Source of the DNA: Stenopsyche tienmushanensis
Lineage: Eukaryota > Arthropoda > Insecta > Trichoptera > Stenopsychidae
Direction: 5' to 3'
Assembly (NCBI GenBank): GCA_008973525.1
Contig: WACJ01000223.1
Coordinates: 248,001 to 312,000, forward strand
Length of the DNA stretch: 64,000 nucleotides
Part shown: positions 1 to 19,539 of the stretch, one piece after another
How the letters are laid out: every line of letters starts with the position of its first letter
Numbering within the stretch: position 1 is the first letter of the stretch
The notes under the pieces: generated by a model
Databases searched by the model: none
The model's input: the letters and a program-made list of their open reading frames with translations, nothing else
What the model was told of the DNA's origin: nothing
Program-made: the position numbers and the translations under genes

Positions 1-262
1 ATGCAAATACTACAATCACCGTATTAATGATTTTATGCTTGCTCCTCATATTTTAAATTGTAGTTTTGGATGTTGATCATTACACACATTACTCATAGAT
101 TCGAAACACATTCAACGCATATGCACGTTCATGAACCTTCCGCGACCCATCGCGTTTATAAAATACATTTTTTATTTAATAAAGTGTAGTTGATTGCGCG
201 CACAGTAAACTCTTTTTATTAAAATTTAAGTTGTAATTATATACTGGATCGTCCAGTCGAAA

Positions 263-529
263 ATGTCGTTTTATCATACTTATTTTTTTACCATCGGTTG
301 TGTCGCAGCCATCGTTTTGACAACGCGTATTGCATATTATGTTACTTTACTAACGTCTGAAGAACGTTATTTTATACAAGAGAATATTTGTGATACGCTC
401 AGAGAATCTCTGACTGTTCGCCAACACCAGATATGGTTTAAACAATTTAAAAGTGGAAATTTTAGTTCAGAAAATAAGGTTATATATACATATATATATA
501 ACTCGGATACTCTCCGAGTAGTGTTTTAA
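263..529 (+). CDS. Small hypothetical ORF with N-terminal hydrophobic segment (88 aa)
   Basis: An ATG in acceptable context (GAAAATGTC) opens an 88-codon frame. Residues 6-30 are hydrophobic (TIGCVAAIVL region), so a signal anchor or single membrane span is possible; the rest is polar and basic. The last 15 or so codons run into a TA-rich stretch and look non-coding, so the frame could instead be a first exon spliced after the SSENK residues. A TATAAAA-like sequence lies about 100 bases upstream. I recognise no family. It may be a lineage-specific small gene or chance. Confidence 0.25.
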   Translation: MSFYHTYFFTIGCVAAIVLTTRIAYYVTLLTSEERYFIQENICDTLRESLTVRQHQIWFKQFKSGNFSSENKVIYTYIYNSDTLRVVF

Positions 530-693
530 GTCAGCACGATGTTACTGACAAGATTAAGACGGTGCGTGCGAGTACATGTCATGATTTAATCGATAAACTC
601 TTAAAAATCTTTCGACGGGACGATCTAATATGTAATTTTAATGTCATGTTATTCTGTGTTCAAGCAATTGATTGACATATTGAATAACATTAT

Positions 694-883
694 TACATTC
701 AACCCTCCTATAACGTCCACTTTGTTTGTGGCGGCTTTTGAGTAAGCAACGGGTAAAATACGCACGGTCAATTTGTGTGTATTAGACACTTGCGCTTGTT
801 ATTAAACCAAATATGTACAAATTTTGTATGGGTGCTTAAAGGATTATAGAAGATCGTCACTATAGAAGGATTGACTATCCATA
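694..883. mobile_element. MITE with pogo/Tigger-like terminal inverted repeats
   Basis: The left end reads CATTCAACCCTCCTATAACG and the right end, reverse-complemented, TAGTCAATCCTTCTATAGTG. The interior also carries the words GTCCACTTTGTTTG and GGCGGCTTTT. The same terminal and sub-terminal words occur at 44557 and 50099, which defines a family. No coding capacity. The CAGT-(A/C)AACCC-type end with TA flanks fits pogo-like Tc1/mariner derivatives by general knowledge. Confidence 0.6.
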
Positions 884-894
884 AATAAATTACA

Positions 895-1086
895 ATGAAA
901 ATCTTGTACATATTTCCATACGCGGAATCGAATACGTTATTAAATAAAAAATGGAAAACTATAAAACGTCTATTTTCTCGATCGTATGATGCAAATGAGT
1001 TAAGCTACATTTACGACGGCAAAATCATTCGATATACTCGGAAATTCTACATCGGAGAATCAGTACTCAATATTAGACTAGTCTAG
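895..1086 (+). CDS. Small hypothetical ORF (63 aa)
   Basis: A 63-codon frame, lysine- and tyrosine-rich, beginning just after the MITE right end. No signal peptide, domain or family recognised. Composition resembles its AT-rich surroundings, so chance is a real possibility. It is listed because three short plus-strand frames lie close together here (263, 895, 1264) with no other gene nearby. Confidence 0.15.
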   Translation: MKILYIFPYAESNTLLNKKWKTIKRLFSRSYDANELSYIYDGKIIRYTRKFYIGESVLNIRLV

Positions 1087-1263
1087 GATATCTTTAAAAT
1101 TAGAAAACATTTTAAATTTACATCGTAGGAACATAAATATCTTTTACGTAAGAGCAATATTTTGTACTAACAATCATTTATAAAATGTAGTAACGTCTAC
1201 CTACGCCGCCGCTGATTTAATTTAAATCAGTCGATGCAATAGAAGTCGAGAGAGTGCGAGAAG

Positions 1264-1437
1264 ATGTCGTCGAATTCAACAAGTATAAAAATAGAAGGGG
1301 ACAAATGTAAAAAACAATGCACTTTATTGAATTGTAAAAATACAAATTTCGGCTCCAATGTAAATAATGCGAAATTTGAAAAAGCAAAAACGCCATCATC
1401 ACAATCGAGCGCAATAATTAGACCGCAGATCAAATAG
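1264..1437 (+). CDS. Small hypothetical ORF (57 aa)
   Basis: ATG at 1264 (AAGATGTCG), stop TAG at 1435-1437. The product is polar and rich in Asn, Lys and Ser, with Cys residues near positions 15, 19 and 24, and ends in RPQIK. It has no hydrophobic segment. Compared with the flanks it is less TA-repetitive, which weakly favours coding, but no family is recognised and it could be a terminal exon or noise. Confidence 0.2.
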   Translation: MSSNSTSIKIEGDKCKKQCTLLNCKNTNFGSNVNNAKFEKAKTPSSQSSAIIRPQIK

Positions 1438-1815
1438 CTCCGTCAAAAACACCGACAGCATTAATGGTTACGTTTTTAAAAGCGACTATTCAGATATGTC
1501 AGTATGTATTAGATATTAATAAAAAATACATCAACGTATAGGCATCGATAAAATATCATAATATAAAATAATTATATTCATTTTGTCGCGTAACTTGCGA
1601 ATTCTAGTTGGAGTTCAAACAACACTCTGATAACAATGTTGGGATTTAAGCGAAAAAAAATCGCTTCGGAGGATATAAAAATACGGGGGGCGAAAATACT
1701 CTTAATAAATTCCTGATTTGAAGATTAAAACAATTCAATAAATAGACTAACATTTAACAAATTGAGAGAGAATGAAAATTAAAAGTACATCGTCTGACGA
1801 AAAAAGATCCATATT
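1438..1815. other. Interval with nothing recognised
   Basis: AT-rich interval between the small ORF and the 3' end of DNAJC14. It should contain the 3' UTR of DNAJC14 (minus strand), but I could not place a clear polyadenylation signal. Confidence 0.4.
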
Positions 1816-4800
1816 TCATTTGCTCTTTTTATTTTTACGTTTGCTCTTCATAGTTTCTCCGGTAGGCATATTTGGATTAGGCATTGTCTTTCCGGGGTTT
1901 GTTCCCGGCGATTGCTGAGCGCTCTTCGTATATAAATTACTAAGGAAATCTTCGAGGTCAGCGTCGTTTATACTGAAAGGATAATAAACGTTATAATCAA
2001 AATTGTCGACAATATGAATTAAAATGCAATTTAACAACTCACTTATTGTTTTGATTTTTATTGCTGCTGCCCTGTTGCGGTTTATTTCCCAAAACTATTC
2101 TATATTGTACATTATGTGTATTTGCTTTAAGGTGTTTTAAATTTTTTTTCTGCAATAATAACGAAAAATATATTAGTTATAATCTTGGAAATCTGTATTG
2201 TTACGTGGGTAGTCCAAAAAACATCTGATCTAACAAGGAAAATATAAAAAAATTGGGAAAAGTCTCAATACACTTTTTATATCAATGTTCAATAGCTTCT
2301 GTAGCGTATGACACTCTTCTGACGTTAAGAGATTGGATATCTTCGTTGCTGTGACTTGAAGGTTGTGTTGTTTGTACGCGAATCCGCGATTAAGAACATC
2401 TCGGCGCGATGCGTAATCAATCGCGATGAAATCCATAACAATGGTCCCGACCCATGAGTCGGCTGCGATGAACGATGGAACATGTTTATGATTTCATTCG
2501 CTCGGTGATATTATCATTAATATTTTTATAATAGCATATTTTGAGACCTTTTAGTTTGTCTTAAATAAACTTGTAAATACGAATATTCTTGGGTCCCCCT
2601 AATATATCAGGTTTATTATAATTGTAAGAATGGAATAATACCTGACAAGATGCCCACTGCGTAATTTCATATACAGCACCGTCCATACACGCATAGTACA
2701 TCCATATTAAACCCCAAAAGCTAGATTCAGCCCAGATATCACCCTGTAATACGGAAAATGCGTTTAAAATTTGCTCGATAATAGAATACGTTAACATTTC
2801 AATTTATTTCAACTCGCTTCTTTGGCAGAATGATGAATATTGCACTGCGAACAATAACGAGCTGCATAGCAAGGACGATTCGCCGGCGTTCGAGGGTGGC
2901 GTCGCGAACAACCGCTACATCGGATGGTGGAAGCCGCTCGCCTCACTTTTTCTTGCAACCGAGCCACTAGATCGGCCAATTCCGATCTGGCGGCTTCCGC
3001 GTGTCTAGTTTCGAGCACTCTCTGTTCATAGGCTTCTCTTCGTTCCTGCAATAAATGCAATCTACAGATTAACGTGCAAATTGGAGGAAGTTAAATCTGT
3101 TATATCCATTCAAATGATAGCGATAAGGAAACTTTCTTATTTGAACTGTGCATCTTGAAGCAATAGTTATTCCGAAAAGGTCGGTGTGATGTTTTTTTAT
3201 TGTGTAGGTTTAGTAACAATCATTTAGTAGGCGAGGGAGGAGCGCGCATTGATCTTAGAGGTGTCACCCTGCTCTTCATGGATTAACTATCGCTTCAGGA
3301 TCGCGTTTATGAATTATAAAAATAAAAAAGAATATTTAAAATTTGTTACGATCAGAATCCATTATACATTTTGAAACAAGACTTATATATCAATTGATGA
3401 TTTTGAATGGCATTATTATAAGACGATAAGTGTAACAAACTGCTTACTGGTTCCCCAATCATATCAAAAGCATGCTGTAAAATTTTAAATGCCTCTTCGG
3501 CACCAGGCTGTTGATTCTTATCAGGATGGACCAAAAATGCTTGACGTCGATAGTATCTCTTAATGTCATCATCAGTACACTGCACCCCAACACCTAAAAT
3601 ACTAATGAAAAACAGTTTTTTTATAATGTACCGAAATATTTAAGCAATAAGATTATAATAAATTCCAAAAAGGTATCTGATTAAATTTTACCTATAAGGA
3701 TCTTTTCCTTTACAAGCGAGCAATCTCTTCATGGCGTCCTCGCCCGTAGCAGGTAAAGGTATGTTTGTATAGTTTTTCTTCTGGCTCTCAGTTTCATTTT
3801 CATTTTTAGCTAACCGCAACACAAAATCACTAACATAAATAAGTTTCGAATGTTTAAATACGACGCTAATTAAAATGTTACGAATTTGCCTCGATAATAA
3901 AATGAAGTCGGCGGCTCACCGTTAGATTTGAACCATTTAAATTTGCGCCAGAATCCAAAATACGTATGCCCAATTTTATTGTCTATGTAATTTCCAAAAT
4001 TGTACATCCATTGAGTGTATGTAGCCTTCTCTTTTATTAATGAATAGAGATTCTGACTTCGGACGTAGACTTCGGTGCACATCGATGAGAATCTGAAATT
4101 GAATGTTAAAATTAAATACTACAAACGCCAAGGTCTGTTTAATATAAAAAATCGAAGGTGAATAAATATACAATATTTATAATATATACGTTTTATGAAA
4201 AAATCTACAACATTAAAGAGAATAAGATTTTTTATGTGTGAATAAATTTCTGACGTATCACCATCAAAAACAACTTATCCTGCACTGATTTATTCAAAAG
4301 AAATTTGCAGCTGAAGCACATAGATTCCTTGTGGAGACCTATGCACCAAAAAAGTTTAAAGACAAAGAATTGCAAATATTGTCTGATGAAGATCAAACGA
4401 TCGAACAAGTTTCGAAACGTCTGGGAATGATACAAAATGGTAGGATCGTTGGTGCCTTACGACTGCAGCGTCTTTTCACATGTGAACAGCTACTCCAAAG
4501 GCAAAAAGGAAAGGTTTTTTACATTGTATCGTGACTGGCGATGAAAAATTGATATACTATTATAATCCCAAGCCAAGTAGCACTTCTTATAAACATACCA
4601 AAAAATGGGTCGATCCTCGGATAGGTTCAAAAGATGTGTCGTATTTTTATATGTGAAATTCAAATGCTGCCAGAAAATTGGGCAAAAGTAGCGACCAGCG
4701 GTGGACAGTACTTTAATTGGCTTACTTGTTATCACTCTTTTAAAATAAAAGATTTATCTTTACTTAAAAACGGCAATAGCTTATTCACACACAAAATAGT

Positions 4801-6356
4801 TCCATGATTAAATCTTCTTCACTGTTTTTCTCAAATTTTGTCAACAGATCATTCAAAATATCGTACAATTTCTATAAATTGTAAATATGGATTAAAAAAT
4901 TTGATAAAAGCAAAAATAAAATATATTCATACAGGTCAGCGGAAAGATGGGCGCTCATTCTGCAGATATCAGCGACGAGATCATAGAACCAGAAGACAAC
5001 GCCGATCAACATCGCTGTCCAGTTATCGAGGTACGTCTGGCAGAGTGCAAGGTATCCGTTGCCCTTGGCCCTTCTCGGCTTTGGTTGGTTCCCACGCTTG
5101 GCAGCCCGGGCAGAAGCCCGTGGTCCACTGCCCTTCGAATCTTTTCCCTTTCGCCTAGATCGGTCAACTTCAGCTCCCCGTTCCCGCGGGCTCGAATCGT
5201 CTGCACCATCAATTATATCCTCAACTGCGTCGCCGTCGACCTCGGGTGCCTTTGTACCTGTCGGCCTTCTCGGGGTCCTTCTTCTCGAGCGAGCTTCATC
5301 ATCGGGTGGGTCAATCAAGACGAATTCGGAATCGCAGTTTGAGTATGTCGGAGCAGGTTGTTCTCCACCGTCATTCGAGGAATCGTCCGAGGCAGCGCGC
5401 GTGCGGTTCGCTTTGCGCGGAGCCGGTTTTCCATCGGGTCTTTCACCGCTGTCGCTTCCGGACGATGGCGGCGTTCGCGTACCGGTAGTTCTCCTTTTGT
5501 TAACGTGTGCCTTCTCAGCTGCGCCGTCTTTCGATGTGGATCTCTCAGCGTCTGGAGCGCGTGGTCGCGTCGGCTCTGCTTTGCTGGGAGCTCTTCGAGC
5601 AGCGTCCGTTCTCGCACCTTCTTTGGGAGGATCAACGCGTTTACCGCCTCCGGTCGTTGTTGGCGATTCAGTCGAACCACTTCCTACTTTTGGCGTCTTC
5701 GATAAGACGGCCGAGTATGAAGGCCTCATAGGTTTCACTTCAGCGACGATTCTTTTCTTGACGATAGGCTCAGGGGCGAGCACCGGTGGCGCTTCCGGGG
5801 TGACAACGGGGGCTGGCGTCGGCGGTAAGACTTCCGTAGGAAAGTCTCCCGGGGATGCCGGTTGACCGAAATCGACTTCGGAACGCTCAGGTCTCAGACG
5901 GCCGAGGGTTACAGCGTCACCGGCCCAGTCGCGGAGGAAGCAGTCGAAGAGACCGGCGCCGCGTGGCGCTCGCTCAAACGGCCGCCTCGGCATTTCCAGG
6001 AGACGCTCGTAGCCCAGGGGACCTGGAGGAGCGGGCGCTCCGGCGTATGCGGGTCCTTCCGCTCGGTAGTCTGCGGCGAGCGGTCTGCGGCGTTGCGCCG
6101 TCTGGTCGAAGAGTTCATAGTTGTTGACGGGCAGAGCAAATTGGCGACGATCGTCGTCGTCTAGATACAGCTTCGTTCTGATGATGCGGCCCCCGCCTAA
6201 GTCGAGACAGGCGTATCCGTGCGGCGGCGGGGTCGCATCTGCCGCCGGGGGCTCCTCCGGATCGAAGAGACCGTCTGCGTACGGAGGTCGTCGGGGATAC
6301 AGCGGAACCCCGCCGCCTCCGGTCGCCCACGGCGCCTCGCGCTGTCGTTCCGTCAT
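1816..6356 (-). CDS. Dnajc14: DnaJ homolog subfamily C member 14-like ER co-chaperone
   Basis: Eight coding exons (minus): 6356-4933, 4092-3920, 3809-3692, 3601-3448, 3045-2818, 2743-2642, 2149-2043, 1972-1816, giving 820 residues; the human protein is about 700. Residues 1-450 are low-complexity, proline- and charge-rich. One hydrophobic segment near 455-470 ([17 protein letters not shown]) fits the ER-membrane placement of the family. The J domain spans about 568-623 with HPD at 597-599 ([16 protein letters not shown]). A coiled-coil-like stretch (624-663) and four cysteines at 666, 669, 688, 691 precede the family signature GDIWAESS at 700-707; the tail is basic (KRKNKKSK). DNAJC14/DRiP78 proteins stimulate Hsp70 at the ER and help membrane-protein export. 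The start at 6356 (MTERQ) was chosen because CTTCTCTTAG just upstream is a good splice acceptor; the frame stays open 51 codons further to 6509. Intron 5 is GC-AG. Confidence 0.93.
2744..2817 (-). other. 74-bp GC-AG intron in DNAJC14
   Basis: After codon GAA (2820-2818, minus) the sequence reads GCGAGTTGA and the intron ends ...CCGTATTACAG before GGTGATATCTGG. Splicing here joins the residues SAKE to GDIWAESS, which matches the continuous family sequence. The only nearby GT (2813) leaves the wrong phase, and read-through meets a TGA two codons on. GC-AG introns are a known minor class. Confidence 0.8.
4233..4797 (+). mobile_element. Deleted mariner element in DNAJC14 intron 1
   Basis: Ends are inverted repeats: left ATGTGTGAATAAATTTC, right (reverse complement) TTGTGTGTGAATAAGC, the same terminal word as the mariner at 29597. 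Interior plus-strand frames resemble mariner transposase: [20 protein letters not shown], then [13 protein letters not shown], then after frameshifts a TGDEK-IYY-like catalytic motif and a decayed SYKHTKK stretch. At about 565 bp it is under half the usual 1.3 kb, so it is an internally deleted fossil. Confidence 0.8.
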
Positions 6357-7169
6357 TCCGCTAAGAGAAGAATCAGCGAAGCCGTGCCATCGCCGACCTA
6401 ACGTCAGGCGATCATAGACAATATGCTGTATCGTCCAGCACGAGTCCATAGACAATTTTCTATTTATTGTCCATAATTCATCCATAAATTTTAATATAGT
6501 TATAAACATTTTATTTAAATTATATCAAATATTAGCGTAGAGGTTTTTTAATTTCCTATTTTCCTCTATCTTACTAAATGAGAAATGTATTATTTGTATT
6601 TATTTTATTTTATTTATTTATGGATACCCAACAGCTTTACATTTATTATTAACCACGGATTAGAAATATTATAAAGCCAATTATAGGATTCACATGTAGA
6701 ATTAATTTAAACAAGTAGTTAATAATATATACTTAAGAAACAACCTATCGTGTAATTAAATGATTAATATTATAGTATGAAATTAAAACAAAGGATAAAA
6801 TTCCAAAACTTAAGTTTAATCAGTTTGAATAAATATGTATATACTAGATGCATTAATTTACGTATAATATTTTAGCAAATAAAGGTTATTATTATTATTT
6901 AAATTATACCCTTGAATAAAAATGCGTTTTGATTATTTGTTTCTTTGTGGTGAAAATTGGCTTAAATAAATAATAAAAATAATCGCTTTTTTATTGGGAT
7001 AATTGTCATGTTTAATTATATATATTTTAAAGTTAAAATATTGCATGGATAAAATTGAGCGTTTTTCGAGCGTCAAGTGAAGGGAGGTTAAGGTCAACAG
7101 AAGGCTTGTCTAGATCTCACTTCGGATTTAGAGCTGTCGTGCCGGCGGATCGGTAGTCCGGTTCTCGCG
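6357..7169. promoter_or_regulatory. Shared 5' interval of DNAJC14 and DLD
   Basis: 813 bases separate the two start codons, which face away from each other. It must hold both transcription starts and, for DNAJC14, probably a 5' UTR intron ending near 6367. The half next to DLD (7060-7170) is GC-rich; the middle (6540-7050) is very AT-rich. No TATA box convincingly placed. Inference: bidirectional promoter. Confidence 0.55.
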
Positions 7170-14494
<7,325 letters not shown>

Positions 14495-17400
14495 ATATTT
14501 TTGATACTTGTATTTATTTACATTTTTTTGTTGTAAAAATGTATATAAAATTTACGATTAAGACAAGTTTGCGTAATTTGTTTTGATAATCTGTTAATTG
14601 GTAAACATAAACACATGATTATTTATTTATTATGTTCAGTTCTAATGAAGCGACGGTATAAAAATTGGTTATTATCCAAACGTCAAATATATTTCATTTC
14701 AACGTAGATCTGTTTCGTATCTTTTTTAGTGTTTAAATTTCTAATCTAAAGAAATTAGCCTCTCACTGCATTGAACTGTAACACAAATTTATATTGATTT
14801 AAATGAAAATAAAAGCATTTGTATTGTTGTCGAATGCCCAAAAAAAAATCATACAATGCAAATATAAAATCAAAAGCATCTTTTCTTGTTATTTTAAAAC
14901 TCACACCTTAACTAATACAAAACAAGATAAAAGTTTTGATGATCAGTAGTGCCTTTTTTTTTTTGGATTTGTAGGATAAAATGCGGCAATTCTTAATAAA
15001 ACCAATTTAGTTTTTACTATGTAAACATTTATTAGAGTATCTTGTACAGTATTATTTGGTTTATAGGATTAAATTGCAATTGAATTTAAATAAATAAAAA
15101 AAAACATTAGTAATAAATATATTTTGCATCTGATATGTTGGAAGATATCAAACATATATTTATTTATAATTTGTATATGAATAATTAGAAGAGATATTTG
15201 AAGAAAAGATCTTTTACTCTCCTAACTATATTGCTTTAAGCTATTTATAAGATTTACAACATCAAATATATATGAAATATAAATTAAATATTCAAAACAT
15301 TTATCTTTTTTATTATTAATAGAAATACATTTACGATTTAAAATAAACTATTCACGTCGTCGTATGTTAATTGCGTTTAGAGCGGCATTCAATATTTCCT
15401 ATAGAATATGATAACTTTATGATGGTTCTATAGGAATCATCTAATGCCGTAGATGAGTGATAGTCAACCTGATCTCTACGTTAACGAACCTAAATTGGAT
15501 ACGGATAAACAATTTGACGATATTTTGAACTTGTAGGTGTACGAGTGGATGAAAAATCTACTCAAAAATGACGAGCACTTTGCAGTTGCGTTTAATTGAG
15601 TTACTGTATGGATGATAGAAACAAAAAAAAAGGTTGACTATATATGCTGTAGATGTTTTCTGTATGCCATAATACAGGGCGCGGAATGGAAACTACCTTA
15701 TTTTAAAAATGCATATCACAAACGAATATATGGGAGATGTCTGTTTAATTATTTTTTCCATGTTGCGAATTTCCGTTGAATGCGGTGGCAGTTCACTCGC
15801 AATGCGGTGACTTCAAGGGAGTGCGTTTGTTTTTCTACGAACTGGTGTTCACTCTTCTAGTTCTTTATCCGTTTATAATATCCGTCCATAAGGTACTTTC
15901 CCTGTCGCACCCGTATTTGATTACTCATTTTAACGTGCCAAAAATATAAATTTATATTATATCGATCCATAAAAGTAGAATATTATTCTATTTTGGATCC
16001 GCGGTATTAATGCATTAAGTATTTCAGATAGGCATTTTCAAATATTTGGTATATAACAGGAATACTATATAATTTATTTATTATAATAAATGAGATGTCA
16101 TTCGTGATAAGCCAACGTTAATTCGTATATATTATAAACTTTTATCTGAAAAGATAACGAGCCTCCATTACATTCTATTTGGCATGTGCAATCTATAAAT
16201 CAAGCCTCTCAAAATCAAACGCGTGCAAATTTTAAGGGAACAATCTTCTGCGGGATCAAATGATATTGATTTGAAAACGATTACCGTTTCATCGCGGCCC
16301 GAAGAACTCTTCGAGACCTGGATATTTTATCCGCGACGAAAGAATGACTAGACGTCGATTAAACAATTGTATCCCTCAAAATTTGCTTGAAAATATTTTT
16401 ATATAAAACTTAGACTAGACTAACGCTACATCTTCCGCAGCTCGAAGATAATAAACAATCGTCATCAAAAACAATGAGAATTAAAAGGTATCAAATAAAT
16501 TAAGTAAACATATTTATAATAATTACAAAAGTACAATTCCACATATATTTTTACAAACGAACTTGGGTTTTCCATCTTTGAAATGCTAAATTAGGAATAT
16601 AAGAGCTAACATTTATATAAATGCTATTATTAACAAGTTCTCGTTAAGAGTACTCGGAAAAAGCAATTCAGCCCCATCCCCCAGAGTATGCGACGGGATC
16701 ATTGCTAATTCCTTATTATGAAAACATCAATATAATTTTTATCATTACAAAAATATTGTATTATTTGGGTAACGCTCGGAAATTAAATCTGAAGCCGTTG
16801 TTCTGATGTTCCGTAAATGAGATAAATTGATTGCTGGACCGCATTGAGTATTAAATACAGTAAGATTCCGCTTAACGCTGTTTCAGTATTATATACATTT
16901 GATATTTTTGTAAAACACTACAATATCAAGGATGCTGTAGACAACATCAATCTTTGCCGAAACAAGATGACCGAGATATGCTTGAAAGGAATGAATAGCT
17001 AATGAAACAGTCTCCCAATGCAATAAGTCCCCTGGCAATGCCAATATACAAGCCTAGCGTTTGAAACAATTAGAAGTCAAAGCATAAAACCATAATATAG
17101 AAGATGGGCCGTATTGTTTCAAGAATGCACAGAGGGTGTTTTTATTCCTCTACACAAGAAAGGCTTATCAGAACAGGCAAGTTTTGCGGAGGGAAGAACA
17201 GGAGGACAAATTTCATTGAATCAAGAATCAAGAGTTCCCAACGCCAACTGTTCTGTGCTTCATTGATCATAAGATCCATTAGAGTCTGGAGACACGCTTG
17301 GGAGTGTGTTGTATCCCCATGTCATAACAAGTATAATTTATCAGCGCATCCCTCGCATTAAGCGGCGTCTTACTGCAATACCAAATACTACAACTATCAT

Positions 17401-17980
17401 ATAAATTTAAAAAAGTAGACACGTCTTTTGGTATTGTGTTTGTTTTAATACCGGAAAGCGATACAATGCGGTATGACGTTAGTCTCATTCAAGCGAGATT
17501 GAGATTTGCTTGGCGACGTTCCGATAAAAAATAAAACGATCATAAAAACAATAATAGCAATCAACGCGTCGTCGCCAAATACACTCTCAAATCAACGTCG
17601 GATTTAAATCCGGTTGAATAAGTTTCATTCCGAGATCCATCGGAATCAATTCATAGTGAGCATAGAACTTTTATATCTGTAATAATAGATTTAACATTAA
17701 CCTCCGCCGAAGATCCTTCGGCGCTTACGATTCATTATAAATTAAGTAATTTCATAAATTAAGTGCGTTATAGATATTTATACGAACAAAACTTAACATT
17801 TTTAAAGAGTGTCACTTTCGACTCGGTGATATTTGAGGAACATTTTATTGTTAAAGTTTCGATGATAATATCACGACGATAAAAAAAATCAACAATAAAT
17901 AACGGGACACATCCCTTTTAAAATTAATAGCACGATCAAAAATGTCATTGATTTATTTATTTTTTATAGCGTATTTATAT
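14495..17980. other. Intergenic interval, little recognised
   Basis: DLD 3' UTR followed by AT-rich non-coding sequence. At 15676 the word TACAGGGCGCGGAATGGAAA resembles one at 61619 and may be a transposon end. A 17 kb frame of 85 codons (17104-17361) has no coding character. Nothing else supported. Confidence 0.5.
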
Positions 17981-17984
17981 GAAT

Positions 17985-18062
17985 GTATGCGTGTTTGTTT
18001 GTCCCGTATGCGTTCCTGTACCGTTCATCCGATTGCGATGAAATTTTGGCGCAAAATAGTAC
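17985..18062 (+). repeat. Dispersed insect repeat, copy 1
   Basis: Contains GTCCCGTATGCGTTCCTGTA and CGTTCATCCGATTGCGATGA. The same core recurs at 31480, 37130 and 39815, always plus strand. The word set is common in insect genomes, often in Helitron-like or unclassified repeats; class not established here. Confidence 0.6.
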
Positions 18063-19217
18063 AACCACGTAGTAAAATGATCGAAATCCATATTTGGATG
18101 TAAGATTTTAATTAGATTCAATGATCTTATTCGTACTTAGATTAGAGATCTACGGGTCCATTTAAGCATTTTTATCCATGCATTCACCTAATCGACGAGG
18201 AAATAATTAAATTGTAATATACATCTGATGTATTTACACTATTTATAGATATTATGATTACATTTTTAAAAATTTGTAAAAGCTTATCGTTTGTAAATTT
18301 ATCATCTAGTATATGAACCATTTAAAGAGAAATTAGAATCCAAACTTGTTTTGGAAATGAGATTAAGTCTTATAAAAGTCTAATTTAGATTGGTTTTCTT
18401 TTCAATTACAATGCTGCGTAGGTATTTTTGTACTAGGAGGTATGCAAGCATATTTTAAGTTTATAAATCCGCATCAATAATCTTATTAAAGTCACGACAC
18501 TGATGCGTTTTTATTAATTTTGTACATTTAACGATAACGCACGCGGAAATTGGAATTAGAAGTGTTATTCGTTTTTATAGCGCTTTCAGAGTAAGCCGGC
18601 GACCAAAATGAATTATAACGATAACAGTCACATCCGAGTATTTGTCGATGACGTTAAAATAATATTTTTAGCTTAATATACAAAAATACACGTTTAATTT
18701 ACACGTCGAATCAAAAATGTTATGCATCAGTCCTGTGTTTTTTGCAATTGATTTAAAATATACGTTACATGGACTGCTCGATAAATATCATGCGGCTCTC
18801 ATTTCAACCCCGCGGAATATCAAAAAGTTGAACGATTGAATAAAAAGGAAAGACTACACATTAACTATCAATATATTAGTTAAATAGGTAGAGATCTAGC
18901 TACAAGCTCGTGAAATGGATCATAAGGAGTTACGTTAAAAAGCTCAATGTTATGTATACTGTTTAAAAAATGCCGATATTGATATAGTACTTTGGACTAT
19001 GTAACTATTAAAAATTATAATAAAATTACCTTAATCGTATTCAGTTCGTTATTTCATTTCATGCGTGTATTAAAATAGATTTGCAAATTGTGCAAATTCA
19101 CATCTACTATTTTAAAAAGTAACTTTCATTCTTAACGTACGGTTGTATAAGAATAATACATGTTTTGCTCTTCTCTCTGAGATCATAAATTGCAAAATAA
19201 TACAAAACGTTACGCAT
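18063..19217. other. Intergenic interval with nothing recognised
   Basis: AT-rich, no ORFs of interest, no repeat match noticed within the window. Confidence 0.4.
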
Positions 19218-19539
19218 GGGGTGCGTTCAAAAAGTAATACGTCCGACTCTTTCCACGTTTATATTAATTCGGCAGGCCTTTGGGAATGATTGCTTGTCCA
19301 TGCGAGTTCTCCGATGGTACAAATAGTTTGAAGAGATCGCTGACAAACCCTGCAGTGGACGCGTATGATCCAAATAGAAGAAAATGCGACACGTGTCCGC
19401 GTTATAACTGAAGATTTGAAAACAAAGACGCGTGGAAACTTCATCACGATGATGCGCCAAGCTACAGTGTCTTCGTTGTCAATGATTTCCCGGCCTCCAT
19501 TGGTTCCTCAGCCTTTGTTTCCTCGCTTAAAAGGGAAAC

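Noticed and set aside
1217..1433. Two overlapping minus-strand frames
   Set aside because: Shadows of the AT-rich small ORF on the plus strand; Phe/Leu-rich from complementing Lys/Asn codons.
2230..2436. 68-codon minus-strand frame between DNAJC14 exons 6 and 7
   Set aside because: It does not fit the family sequence between those exons and lacks suitable splice phases; it is intronic.
5059..5865. 268-codon open frame on the plus strand
   Set aside because: Antisense to the GC-rich first exon of DNAJC14; long open frames there follow from composition. No domain, and the opposite strand carries the recognised protein.
17104..17361. 85-codon plus-strand frame
   Set aside because: No family resemblance, no conserved neighbours, composition of random sequence.
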